This document shows, one piece after another, positions 7,517-15,883 of a DNA stretch of 64,000 bases. The stretch lies in assembly GCA_028277885.1 (NCBI GenBank), contig JANQFK010000019.1:1-64000 (forward strand). The letters are read 5' to 3'. How positions within the stretch are numbered: the first letter of the stretch is position 1; every line of letters starts with the position of its first letter. A model generated the notes under the pieces. That model searched no databases. It saw only the letters and a program-made list of their open reading frames with translations, and was not told the DNA's origin. This DNA comes from Myxococcota bacterium (GTDB lineage: Bacteria; Myxococcota_A; UBA9160; UBA6930). The position numbers and the translations under genes were made by a program.

Positions 7517-8692
7517 GTGGATCCCGAGCAGGCGATGCGCGAGGCGCTCGCCCAGGCGCGCCGCGCCTCGGGGCGCACCTGGCCGAGCCCGGCCGTGGGC
7601 GCGGTGGTGTTCCGCGGCCGCCGGGTGCTCGGGCGCGGCCACACCCGGCCGCCCGGCGGCCCCCACGCCGAGATCGTGGCCCTCGAGCAGGCGCGCCGGC
7701 GCGCCGGGGCCGCGGCGCTGCGCGGCGCCGGGCTGGCGGTGACCCTCGAGCCGTGTCGCCACACCGGCCGCACCGGCCCCTGCGCCGACGCCCTGATCGA
7801 GGCGGGCGTCGGGCGGGTCTGGATCGGGCACCGCGACCCGAACCCCTCGGTGACGGGCGGTGGCGTGGCGCGGCTGCGCCGCGCGGGGGTGGAGGTCGAG
7901 GTGGGGGTGCTGGAGGAGGCGTGCCGCGAGCAGCACCGGGGCTTCCTCCAGGTGATCGAGCACGGCCGGCCCTTCGTGGCGCTCAAGCTGGCCGCCACCC
8001 TCGACGGCCGCATCGCCACCGCCCGGGGCGAGTCCCGCTGGATCAGCGGCGAGCGCTCGCGCGCGACGGTCCATCGGCTGCGCGGCCGGGCCGACGCGAT
8101 CCTGGTGGGCTCGGCGACGGCTCGCAGCGACGAGCCGGCCCTCACGGCCCGCCGCGACGGCCGCATCCTCCACCGGCCGGTGCGGGTGGTGCTGGACTCG
8201 CGCCTCGCGGTGCCGGCCGGCTCGCGGCTGTTCCGCGCCACCGAGGGCCAGCCCACCTGGGTGCTCGCCGCGAAGGACGCGCCGGCCTCGCGGCGCCGCG
8301 CCCTCGAGGCCCGCGGCGCCCGGGTGCTCGCGGTGGGGCGCCGGGGCCGGGCCCTCGACCTGCGCGCCGCGCTCCGGCGTCTGGCGCGGGAGGGCCTCAC
8401 CGAGGTGCTGGTGGAGGGCGGCGGCGGCCTGGCCGCGGCGCTCCTCCAGGCGCGGCTCGTGGACGAGCTGCACTGGTTCGTGGCGCCGTCGCTCCTCGGA
8501 GGCGACGCCCGGCCCGCGCTCGGGCCCCTCGCCCTCGCGCGCCTTCCCGCACGACCCGCGCTGCGGGACCCGGTGGTGTCGCGCTCGGGCGACGACGTGT
8601 ACGTTCGGGGACGGATCGACTACCCGGGATCGCCCTCGGAACGCACGAGGGCGAAGAGCGTGAAGAACGGGGACGGCGGGAAGAAGCGGTGA
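7517..8692 (+). CDS. ribD: Bifunctional riboflavin deaminase/reductase
   Basis: Second and third steps of riboflavin synthesis. Residues 1 to about 145 form the zinc cytidine-deaminase-like domain, with HAEIVAL and the ligand pair in PCRHTGRTGPC. Residues about 150-370 are the NADPH-dependent reductase, with KLAATLDGRIAT and the late LVEGGGGLAAALL. Total 391 residues, with a basic C-terminal tail of about 20 residues that looks non-essential. GTG start at 7517. Its stop overlaps the ribH GTG by four bases (GTGA). ribE and ribBA, which often lie between ribD and ribH, are missing here. Confidence 0.95.
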   Translation: MDPEQAMREALAQARRASGRTWPSPAVGAVVFRGRRVLGRGHTRPPGGPHAEIVALEQARRRAGAAALRGAGLAVTLEPCRHTGRTGPCADALIEAGVGRVWIGHRDPNPSVTGGGVARLRRAGVEVEVGVLEEACREQHRGFLQVIEHGRPFVALKLAATLDGRIATARGESRWISGERSRATVHRLRGRADAILVGSATARSDEPALTARRDGRILHRPVRVVLDSRLAVPAGSRLFRATEGQPTWVLAAKDAPASRRRALEARGARVLAVGRRGRALDLRAALRRLAREGLTEVLVEGGGGLAAALLQARLVDELHWFVAPSLLGGDARPALGPLALARLPARPALRDPVVSRSGDDVYVRGRIDYPGSPSERTRAKSVKNGDGGKKR

Positions 8693-9168
8693 AGTCCTAT
8701 CCGGCGGAGGTGGACGCGACGGGCCTGGTGGTGGGCATCGTCGTGGCGCGGTTCAACCACCCGGTCTCGATCCGTCTGCTCGAGGGCTGCGTCGGCGAGC
8801 TCGAGCGCCGCGGCTGCGCTCCCGGCGACGTGCACGTGGCCTGGGTGCCCGGCGCCTTCGAGGTGCCCCAGGCCGCGCGCCGCCTCGCCCAGAGCGGACG
8901 CTACGACGCCCTGGTGAGCCTCGGCGCCGTGATCCGCGGCGGCACGCCGCACTTCGACTACGTGTGCCGCGCCGTGACCGACGGCGTGCGCGAGGTGATC
9001 CGCGACACCGGCGTTCCCGTCGCCTTCGGGATCCTGACCACCGACGACGCCGAGCAGGCCCTGGCGCGGACCGGCGGCAGCGAGGGCAACAAGGGCTGCG
9101 AGGCCGCGCTGGCGGCGGTCGAGATGGCGCGCCTGCACCGGACGCTCGCCGAGGCGCCGGGCCCGTGA
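8689..9168 (+). CDS. ribH: Lumazine synthase
   Basis: Makes 6,7-dimethyl-8-ribityllumazine, the penultimate riboflavin intermediate, and usually assembles into 60-mer or pentamer shells. 159 residues. Motifs: VARFNHPVS near the N-terminus, VPGAFEVPQAARRLA, and LGAVIRGGTPHFDYVCRAV holding the catalytic His region. The GTG at 8689 is the only canonical start before VVGIVVARFN and forms a GTGA overlap with ribD. The stop forms a second GTGA overlap with nusB. Confidence 0.96.
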   Translation: MKSYPAEVDATGLVVGIVVARFNHPVSIRLLEGCVGELERRGCAPGDVHVAWVPGAFEVPQAARRLAQSGRYDALVSLGAVIRGGTPHFDYVCRAVTDGVREVIRDTGVPVAFGILTTDDAEQALARTGGSEGNKGCEAALAAVEMARLHRTLAEAPGP

Positions 9169-9611
9169 GTCGCGCCCGCCCGGCCAGCCGCCACCGCTCG
9201 CGGGAGGCGGCCCTCCAGGTGCTCTACGCCGTGGACCTCGCCCGGGGCGACGAGCCGGCGATCCGCGTCGCCGAGCGCGCCCTCGAGGACGTGATCCAGC
9301 ACTTCGAGCTTCCCGAGGGCGCCCGCCTGTTCGCGGGCGAGCTGGTGCGCGGCACCACCGAGCACCTCGAGGAGCTCGACGCCTGCATCGCCGAGCACGC
9401 CGCCCACTGGCGGGTGGAGCGCATGGCCGCGGTCGACCGCAACGCCCTGCGTCTCGCCGCCTGGGAGATCCTCCACGGCAAGACGCCGGCCGCCGTCGCC
9501 ATCGACGAGGCGGTGAGCCTGGCCCGGCGCTTCGGTGGCGAGCGCTCCTCGGCCTTCGTGAACGGCGTCCTCGACTCGCTCTCCCGGGCAGCGGCCGAGC
9601 GCGTGCCGTGA
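9165..9611 (+). CDS. nusB: Transcription antitermination protein NusB
   Basis: Helical RNA-binding protein that with NusE (S10) binds boxA for rRNA antitermination. 148 residues. Typical features are REAALQVLYAVDLARG near the N-terminus, RMAAVDRNALRLAAWEIL in the middle, and AIDEAVSLARRFGGERSSAFVNGVLD at the end. The GTG at 9165 overlaps the ribH stop by four bases, and the open frame before it has no similarity. The ribH-nusB order is widely conserved. Confidence 0.95.
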   Translation: MSRARPASRHRSREAALQVLYAVDLARGDEPAIRVAERALEDVIQHFELPEGARLFAGELVRGTTEHLEELDACIAEHAAHWRVERMAAVDRNALRLAAWEILHGKTPAAVAIDEAVSLARRFGGERSSAFVNGVLDSLSRAAAERVP

Positions 9612-10267
9612 GCGTGGCGCTCGGCGTGGCGGTGGCGGGCGAGCGCACCGAGCGCCTGGTCGCCGACCTGCTGGTCGCTCCCTTCTTCGCCGGCGAGCGC
9701 CCCCTGCGCGGAGCCGCCGGGCGCGTGGACTGGCGCCTGTGCGGCCTGCTCTCGGAGCAGCTCCTCGCGGGCGGGCTGACCGGCGCGCCGGGGGGGGTGC
9801 TGCTGGTGCCGTCCGGGGGCCGGCTCAAGTGCCCGCGGGTCCTGCTGCTCGGCCTCGGTCCGAGGACGGGCTTCGCCGAGCCGGAGCTCGAGGGCGCGGT
9901 GCGCGACGCCGTGGGCCGCGCCGCCGGGCTGCGGGCCGGCCGCACCGCGGTCGCCCTGCCCGAGGAGCGGCGCAGCGGTCTGGCCACGTCGGCGGCCGCC
10001 GCCGCCGTGCTCTCCGGGGCCGCCCAGGCCCTGGCGGAGACGTCCTTCCCGCTGCACCTGCTGATCGGGGTCGAGCCCGATGCCGTGGGTGCCGCCCGGG
10101 CGGGGATCGAGGAGCGGGCCCGCGCCAGCCTGCCGGCCGGGGTGCGGGTGCGCCTGGCGGGGGAGTCGGAGCGCTTCCGGGGCCGCGCAGCGGCCGCCGC
10201 GGCACTGGGATCCCGCGGGGCGGCCGGCCCCCTGGCCCCGGTCTCGAAGCCGCGCGAGCTGCCTTAA
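9608..10267 (+). CDS. Stand-alone leucyl aminopeptidase N-terminal-like domain
   Basis: A 219-residue protein whose whole length resembles the N-terminal, macro-like domain of M17 leucyl aminopeptidases: a conserved basic/glycine motif (GGRLKCPRVLLLGLG), ELEGAVRDAVGRAA, then an alanine-rich helix and a second beta stretch. The catalytic metallopeptidase domain is missing, and no remnant of it follows; the next gene starts within 100 bases. It is therefore unlikely to be an active peptidase. It overlaps nusB by GTGA, so it is expressed with the rib-nusB run. The family assignment rests on motif resemblance. Confidence 0.6.
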   Translation: MSVALGVAVAGERTERLVADLLVAPFFAGERPLRGAAGRVDWRLCGLLSEQLLAGGLTGAPGGVLLVPSGGRLKCPRVLLLGLGPRTGFAEPELEGAVRDAVGRAAGLRAGRTAVALPEERRSGLATSAAAAAVLSGAAQALAETSFPLHLLIGVEPDAVGAARAGIEERARASLPAGVRVRLAGESERFRGRAAAAAALGSRGAAGPLAPVSKPRELP

Positions 10268-10364
10268 GTCGCCCCCGCGCTCGCCGATGGGGACCGAGGT
10301 GTCGAGCGACGGAGGTCCGTCGTTTCGGCCGCACCCGTATGCGTCCCCGGGCGCCGGAGCGTGG

Positions 10365-12161
10365 ATGAGCCTCGTCGGCAGTCTCGAAGATCTGGGCCTC
10401 GGCGACATCCTCCAGATCATCAGCCTCTCCCGGAAGTCCGGGGTGCTGGTGCTGCGCGCCGACGAGGGCGAGGGCCAGATCGTGTTCTCCGAGGGCGCCA
10501 TCGCGACCGCCTACGCGAAGGGCGGCCCCACGGACCTCCGCGAGCTGCTGGGCCGGGCCGGCTCCGTGGGCGGCGCCGACCTCGAGGCCGCGGCCCAGGA
10601 GGCGAAGACCCGCGGGCGCTCCTTCCAGGAGGTCGTGGTGGAGCGCGGCCTCGCGCCCGCCGAGGACCTCGACGCCCTGCGCCGCGACTACATCGAGAAC
10701 ACGGTGCTCGGCATGTTCACCTGGCCCTCGGGCGAGTTCAGCTTCGAGATCTCGGACCGTCCGGCGGAGCTCGCCGGGGACCTCGGCGTGGTGCCGGGCA
10801 TCAATCCGCAGTTCATGGCCCTGGAGGGCACGCGCTTCCGCGACGAGAACCAGCGCGACGAGGCCGACGCCCCGCTGGTCCAGGGCGAGCTCGTCGAGGC
10901 CGAGGCCGACTCCGACGCCACCGGCGGCCTGGATCTCGATGCGGCCTTCGCGCCCCACGAGCCCGAGCCGACGTCCGTCGAGGCCGCGCCCGTCGCCGAG
11001 CCCGAGTCGGCCGCCGACTCCCCCGCACCGGCGGCTCCGCCGACGCCGGGACCGGCTGCGGCCCCCGCCGGCGTCGATCCCCTGGAGGGCTTCCAGGCCG
11101 AGGGCGCCGCGTCCGAGGAGGCGGGCGCGGCCCCGGCGCCTGCCGCGCGCCCGAAGCCCAGCCGGGCCCCGGTGCCGCCGGTGATCGTGATCGACGCGGA
11201 CCTGGGCCTGCTCGAGTGGGTGAAGGACGCCCTCGAGGGCGCCGCGCCGTTGGTGCACATCTTCCAGCGCCCGGACCACGGCATGAACCGCATCCGCCAG
11301 TACCTGTCCCGGGCGCGCAGCCCGCTGGTGCTGCTGGCCGCCGACGTCCCGGCGGACGCGCTCTCCGGGGCACGCAACGCCCGGGAGATCGTGAAGCGCC
11401 TGAAGTCCCAGGCGTCGCGCATGCCGATCCTGCTCCTCGCCGAGGAGGGGAGCGAGGAGGCCTCCTCGCCGCCCAAGGGCGTCGACGGCGTGGCGATCCG
11501 GCCGACGGCCACGGAGCTGGCCGATCCGCGCTGCGTCGAGGCCCGGGCCGCCCTGGCGGCGCGCCTGCGCGAGTCCGTGGCGGGCCACGCCGAGCTGCTG
11601 CGGCCGGAGGCGTCCCCGCAGGCGCTCCCGGCGGACCTCTCCCCCGAGACCCTCGAGCGCATCAAGAGCGTGAGCGAGCGGCTGCGCAACCGCGAGGCGA
11701 GCGGCGAGACCCTGCGCATCGTGATGCACTTCGCCCTCGAGTCCTTCCGTCGCGTGGCGCTCTTCATGGTCCGCGACGGCGTCGTGCACGGCCTCGCCCA
11801 GCTGGGCCTGCCCCGGGCCGGTGGACCCGACGACGCGGGCGTGCGCGAGGTGGCGGTGCCGGCGACGGACTCGGGCTGGTTCCGCAGCGTGCTCGAGGAG
11901 CGCCGGCCGGTGCGCGGCGGCCCCTCGGACGACGGCGACCAGCGTCTCACCATCCTGCTCGGGAACGCGATCCCGGCAGAGGCCTACGTCGCCCCGATCG
12001 AGAGCGGCGACCAGATCGTCGCCCTGCTCTACGGCGACAACCTCCCGGGGGGCGAGCCGATCCGCGACACCGGCGCCCTCGAGGTGGTGCTCCAGCAGGC
12101 GGGCCTGGTGCTGGATCGCGCCTGCCTGGAGCGGATCCTCGAGGAGGCCGAGCGGTCCTGA
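10365..12161 (+). CDS. DUF4388 (PATAN) - receiver-like - GAF-like regulator
   Basis: 598 residues. The N-terminus MSLVGSLEDLGLGDILQIIS opens a DUF4388/PATAN domain (about 1-100), followed by a helical segment, an acidic/proline-rich linker (about 165-265), a degenerate receiver-like alpha/beta domain (about 268-410; the position expected to hold the phospho-Asp reads LLAADVP), and a C-terminal GAF-like domain (about 430-590). The ATG at 10365 is preferred over the in-frame ATG at 10287 because GGAG lies five bases before it and the family motif starts there. It sits just before the chemosensory block and probably belongs to it. Confidence 0.7.
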   Translation: MSLVGSLEDLGLGDILQIISLSRKSGVLVLRADEGEGQIVFSEGAIATAYAKGGPTDLRELLGRAGSVGGADLEAAAQEAKTRGRSFQEVVVERGLAPAEDLDALRRDYIENTVLGMFTWPSGEFSFEISDRPAELAGDLGVVPGINPQFMALEGTRFRDENQRDEADAPLVQGELVEAEADSDATGGLDLDAAFAPHEPEPTSVEAAPVAEPESAADSPAPAAPPTPGPAAAPAGVDPLEGFQAEGAASEEAGAAPAPAARPKPSRAPVPPVIVIDADLGLLEWVKDALEGAAPLVHIFQRPDHGMNRIRQYLSRARSPLVLLAADVPADALSGARNAREIVKRLKSQASRMPILLLAEEGSEEASSPPKGVDGVAIRPTATELADPRCVEARAALAARLRESVAGHAELLRPEASPQALPADLSPETLERIKSVSERLRNREASGETLRIVMHFALESFRRVALFMVRDGVVHGLAQLGLPRAGGPDDAGVREVAVPATDSGWFRSVLEERRPVRGGPSDDGDQRLTILLGNAIPAEAYVAPIESGDQIVALLYGDNLPGGEPIRDTGALEVVLQQAGLVLDRACLERILEEAERS

Positions 12162-12287
12162 GACCGCGGGGTCCCGGCCCCAGCGCCCCGGCCCCACCGG
12201 GCCCCGCGCGTCGCGCGCGACTCGGCCACCGAAGTCCCCTCGGCGGTTCAAGAATCCGCCCACGACGGCCGATGGGAGGACGTCGGA

Positions 12288-12310
12288 GCGCCCCCGCGCA
12301 TGGGGGGCGC
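12288..12310 (+). terminator. GC hairpin before the chemosensory genes
   Basis: GCGCCCCC pairs with GGGGGCGC over eight base pairs with a seven-base loop. It lies in the 167-base gap between the DUF4388 gene and the first response regulator, just before a strong GGAGGAG ribosome binding site (12314-12320). It could be a terminator, an attenuator or an mRNA-stabilising leader. No T-run follows. The rest of the gap shows no gene. Confidence 0.35.
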
Positions 12311-12328
12311 GTTGGAGGAGGTTCGCGC

Positions 12329-12715
12329 GTGCCCAGCATCCTTGTGGTCGAGGACTCGGCGACGATGCGCTCCCTGCTGGCCTCGGCGCTCGAAGAGCTC
12401 GAGCCGGCGGTGAAGATCACCGAGGCTTCGAGCGGGTTCGAAGCCCTCCGGCTGCTGCCCCGCAGCTCCTTCGATCTGATCGTGACGGACATCAACATGC
12501 CCGACGTGAACGGGCTCGAGCTGGTGTCCTTCGTGAAGAACGACCCCGCCTACCGCTCGATCCCCCTCATCATCGTCTCCACCGAGGGCTCGGAGCGCGA
12601 TCGCGAGAAGGGCCTCGGCCTCGGCGCCGACGCCTACGTGGTGAAGCCCTTCGAGCCGGACCGGCTGCGCGAGCTGGCCAGCGACCTGATGGCGCGAAGC
12701 CGGGGGCAGGAGTAG
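12329..12715 (+). CDS. Single-domain response regulator (CheY-like)
   Basis: A 128-residue receiver domain. The acidic pair is Glu8-Asp9 (VVEDSATMR), the phospho-acceptor Asp54 lies in VTDINMPDVNG, and the conserved Lys lies in YVVKPF, so it should be phosphorylatable. GTG start at 12329 with GGAGGAG eight bases upstream. It lies four bases before cheA and is the probable direct phosphorylation target of that kinase; its close relative at 21753 ends the block, so the kinase has two candidate single-domain outputs. Confidence 0.9.
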   Translation: MPSILVVEDSATMRSLLASALEELEPAVKITEASSGFEALRLLPRSSFDLIVTDINMPDVNGLELVSFVKNDPAYRSIPLIIVSTEGSERDREKGLGLGADAYVVKPFEPDRLRELASDLMARSRGQE

Positions 12716-12719
12716 CGCG

Positions 12720-14801
12720 GTGGCGGCGCGGCGCACGCGCAAGGGTCGCACCCGCAGCCGGGCGGAGCGCGAGTTCGTCTCCGAGGCCGAGGAGATCGTC
12801 GAGCGCATGCGCGACGACCTGCTGAGCCTCTCGGAGCAGCAGGCCGCCGGCGCCGATCCCGACCCCGATCTGGTGAACCAGCTGTTCCGCGCCGCCCACT
12901 CGCTGAAGGGGCTGTCCGGGATGTTCGGCCTCGACGGGATGAGCGAGCTCGCCCACCGCCTCGAGGACGTGCTCGACCGCCTGCGCCTGGGTCGCGTCGC
13001 CGACCCCACCGGGGCGTCCGCGCTGGTGGAGGAGGCGGTGGCCCTCGTGGCCTCGAGCCTCGCCGGCCTGGGCGACGACGCCTCGACGGCCGCCACCGTG
13101 GGAGCCATCTCGGACCTGACGGGGCGCATCGACGCCTGGCTGGTCCTCCCGACCGAGGCCGCCGGCGACGCGCCGGACCTCGCCATCGATCCCACGCTGC
13201 TGCGTGCCCTCACCGAGTACGAGGAGCACCGGCTGCGCCACAACGTGGCCCGGGGCCGCTACGTCCACCAGATCGAGACCTGCCACGACCTGCAGTCCTT
13301 CGACGCCGCCCTCTCGGAGCTCGGCGAGGCGATCAAGGTCGATGGGGAGCTGATCTCGACCCTGCCCTCGGCCGCCGGCGGCGACGGCTCGGAGATCCGC
13401 TTCCTGCTGCTGGCGGCGTCGGACCTGGACGCGCCGGACCTGGCCGCGCACCTGGGCCTGCCCGAGAGCGCGGTGCGCTGCACCGGTCGCTCGGGAGACG
13501 CCGCCGGGGAGCCGGCGCCCGCCGCCGGCGCGGCGGCCCCGGCCGTCCCCGCGGCCGAGCCGGCTGCGGCGGGCCGCGCCCCGGGCGACGAGGTCGAGAC
13601 CCTCAAGTCCATCGGCGAGACGGTCCGGGTCGACATCCGCAAGCTCGACGAGCTGATGAACCTGGTGGGCGAGCTGATGATCCAGCGCCGCACCCTGGGC
13701 GCGCTGGCCCAGCGCCTGCTGGCGGACGACCAGACCACCCGCGTCGGCGCCGAGCTCGACAAGGTCCACAAGGGGCTGGAGCGCAAGCTCCAGGAGCTCC
13801 AGGCCGGCGTGCTCGAGGTGCGCATGGTCCCGCTGCGCCAGATCTTCGAGAAGCTCTCGCGGGTGGTGCGGCGCCTGCGCCGCGACCTCGACCGCGCCGT
13901 GAAGCTCGAGATCCGCGGTGCGGACACCGAGCTCGACAAGCTGATCGTCGAGGAGCTCGTGGACCCGCTGGTCCACGTGGTGCGCAACGCCTTCGACCAC
14001 GCCATCGAGCCCCCGGCGGAGCGCGAGGCGGCGGGCAAGCCCGTCGAGGGCACGATCCGCATCGAGGCCTACCAGCGTGGCAACGACGTCATCGTGGCGG
14101 TCTCCGACGACGGCCGCGGCATCGACTCCGAGCGCGTCCACCGCAAGGCCCTGGAGCGGGAGCTGGTGGACCCGGAGCAGAACCTCTCACCCAAGGAGAA
14201 GCTCGACCTCGTGTTCACGCCGGGCCTCAGCACCCGCGACGAGGTCACCGAGACCAGCGGCCGGGGCGTGGGGATGGACGTGGTGCGCGCCAACGTGACC
14301 GCGCTGGGAGGGCTCGTGGGCATCGAGTCCACGCCGGGCCAGGGCACCTGCCTCACCATGACGCTGCCCATCACCCTCGCCATAGTCCAGGCCCTGGTGG
14401 TGAGCGTGGGCGCGCAGCGCTTCGCCGTTCCCCTGAGCGCCGTCCACGAGACGCTCTTCGTGGCCGAGGAGGACCTCCAGCGCAGCCGCGGCGGCGAGCT
14501 GCTGAACCTGCGCGGCCAGGCGCTCCCCGTGCGGCGGCTCGCCCGCGAGTTCGCGCTGCCCCAGACCGATCCGCCGGACAAGATGAGCCTGGTGGTGCTC
14601 GGCCTGGGCGAGCTGCGCGTCGGTCTCCTGGTGGACCGGCTCGAAGGGCAGCAGGACGCCGTCATCAAGCCGATCCAGGGGCCCGTCGCGGACCTGCGCG
14701 GCATCGCGGGCGCCACGGAGCTGGGCGACGGCGAGGCCGTCCTGGTCCTCGACGTCGCGGCGCTGGTGGAAGACGCCGGACGCCTGCGGGAGGCCGCATG
14801 A
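12720..14801 (+). CDS. cheA: Chemotaxis-type histidine kinase CheA
   Basis: 693 residues. The HPt (P1) domain has its phosphorylated histidine at His60 in FRAAHSLKGLSG. A middle region (about 155-270) starts LTEYEEHRLRHNVA and is not a standard P2; similar segments occur, from memory, in myxobacterial CheA proteins. An Ala/Pro linker leads to the P3 dimerisation helices (LDELMNLVGELMIQRR) and the HATPase domain (VVRNAFDHAIE, VSDDGRGID, TSGRGVGMDVV). The last about 140 residues are a CheW-like domain. No receiver is fused. GTG start with GGAG seven bases upstream; cheW overlaps by ATGA. Confidence 0.95.
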   Translation: MAARRTRKGRTRSRAEREFVSEAEEIVERMRDDLLSLSEQQAAGADPDPDLVNQLFRAAHSLKGLSGMFGLDGMSELAHRLEDVLDRLRLGRVADPTGASALVEEAVALVASSLAGLGDDASTAATVGAISDLTGRIDAWLVLPTEAAGDAPDLAIDPTLLRALTEYEEHRLRHNVARGRYVHQIETCHDLQSFDAALSELGEAIKVDGELISTLPSAAGGDGSEIRFLLLAASDLDAPDLAAHLGLPESAVRCTGRSGDAAGEPAPAAGAAAPAVPAAEPAAAGRAPGDEVETLKSIGETVRVDIRKLDELMNLVGELMIQRRTLGALAQRLLADDQTTRVGAELDKVHKGLERKLQELQAGVLEVRMVPLRQIFEKLSRVVRRLRRDLDRAVKLEIRGADTELDKLIVEELVDPLVHVVRNAFDHAIEPPAEREAAGKPVEGTIRIEAYQRGNDVIVAVSDDGRGIDSERVHRKALERELVDPEQNLSPKEKLDLVFTPGLSTRDEVTETSGRGVGMDVVRANVTALGGLVGIESTPGQGTCLTMTLPITLAIVQALVVSVGAQRFAVPLSAVHETLFVAEEDLQRSRGGELLNLRGQALPVRRLAREFALPQTDPPDKMSLVVLGLGELRVGLLVDRLEGQQDAVIKPIQGPVADLRGIAGATELGDGEAVLVLDVAALVEDAGRLREAA

Positions 14802-15316
14802 GCGCGCCCACCGAGACCCCCACCGGAGCTTCGTGGGAGGAGCTGGCCCGCAGCGGCGCCGCCCAGGAGGCCGAGGCTCCCGCCGCCCGCCGGCTCGAGC
14901 TGGTGACCTTCGAGCTGGACGGCGACCCCTTCGCCGCTCCCGTCGCCCAGGTGCGCGAGATCGTGCGCCTGCGGCCCATCACCCCGGTGCCCCGGGTGCC
15001 CGACGCCGTGCGCGGCGTGATCTCCCTGCGCGGCGAGATCGCCCAGGTGCTCGACCTGCGCCGCTGCCTGGGCCTGAAGCCCGCGGTGGCGAGCCGCTCC
15101 AGCCGCATCATCGTGATCCACGGCGAGGAGGGCGGGGTGTGCGGGCTGCTCGTCGACGCCGTGCGCGACGTGCTCCGCATCGACGAGGACGAGACCCTGG
15201 CGCCGCCGCCGGGGGAGGGCGACCTCGTGGTGGCGCTGTGCCCCCGTGGCGATTCCTTCGTCTCCCTTCTCGACCTCGAGCGCGTGATCGAGCTCGGCCT
15301 GGCGAGGACGTCGTGA
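14798..15316 (+). CDS. cheW: CheW-like adaptor 1
   Basis: A 172-residue CheW-domain protein that couples a receptor array to CheA. After an acidic N-terminal tail of about 35 residues the domain starts with LVTFELDGDPFAAPVAQVRE. RPITPVPRVPDAVRGVISLRG and a late GLLVDAVRDVL are the standard CheW strands. It overlaps cheA by ATGA and the next CheW gene by GTGA. Having two CheW genes in tandem suggests two docking variants for different receptors or for receptor and HEAT protein. Confidence 0.92.
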   Translation: MSAPTETPTGASWEELARSGAAQEAEAPAARRLELVTFELDGDPFAAPVAQVREIVRLRPITPVPRVPDAVRGVISLRGEIAQVLDLRRCLGLKPAVASRSSRIIVIHGEEGGVCGLLVDAVRDVLRIDEDETLAPPPGEGDLVVALCPRGDSFVSLLDLERVIELGLARTS

Positions 15317-15810
15317 GCGGCGCCGCGAGCACGCGACGCAGCCAGCTCGACCTCGCCTGCTTCGAGGTGCACGGCCGCACCTACGCGGTGGACGTGATGG
15401 GGATCCGGGAGATCGTCCGGGACGCTCCCGTGACCCCGCTGCCCCGCGCGCCGGAGCAGATCGAGGGCGTGGTCGAGGTGTCCGGCCGCACGCTGCCGGT
15501 CTTCGACCTGGGCCGGGTCCTGGGGGGTGCGCCCGTCGAGGCGAGCGAGGACAGCCGCATCGCCGTCCTCGAGCGCGACGGGCTGCTGCTGGGCATGCGC
15601 GTGGACGCCGCCGTGGACGTCCTCAACGTGGAGGCGGCGGCCCTCGAGACGCCGGCGGCGGTCGGCGCCGACGCGGTGGTGGCCGCGGTGCTGCGCCGCG
15701 AGCAGGCGGGGCCGGTGCTGGTGCTCGACCTGGCGGCCCTGCTCGACGGAGTGCGCGGTCGCGCACGTCCGGCGGCGGCCGCGGCGGAGGGAGCCGGATG
15801 CGCGGCCTGA
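15313..15810 (+). CDS. cheW: CheW-like adaptor 2
   Basis: A 165-residue second CheW domain, clearly diverged from the first. It shows CFEVHGRTYAVDVMGIREIV, then PVTPLPRAPEQIEGVVEVSG and GMRVDAAVDVLNVE. It lacks the N-terminal acidic tail and has an Ala-rich C-terminal tail. The GTG at 15313 overlaps the first cheW stop as GTGA, so the two are made in coupled fashion. The tandem probably arose by old duplication. Confidence 0.9.
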   Translation: MSGAASTRRSQLDLACFEVHGRTYAVDVMGIREIVRDAPVTPLPRAPEQIEGVVEVSGRTLPVFDLGRVLGGAPVEASEDSRIAVLERDGLLLGMRVDAAVDVLNVEAAALETPAAVGADAVVAAVLRREQAGPVLVLDLAALLDGVRGRARPAAAAAEGAGCAA

Positions 15811-15883
15811 GGCGCGAACCGGGTCGGGAACGACGAGTCAGACCGGCGGCGGGCAGGACGCGCGCCGGGCGAGGGGGTCGGAG

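Noticed and set aside
5731..8400. 889-codon open frame on the minus strand
   Set aside because: Antisense to fabF, nrdR and ribD; no recognised domain.
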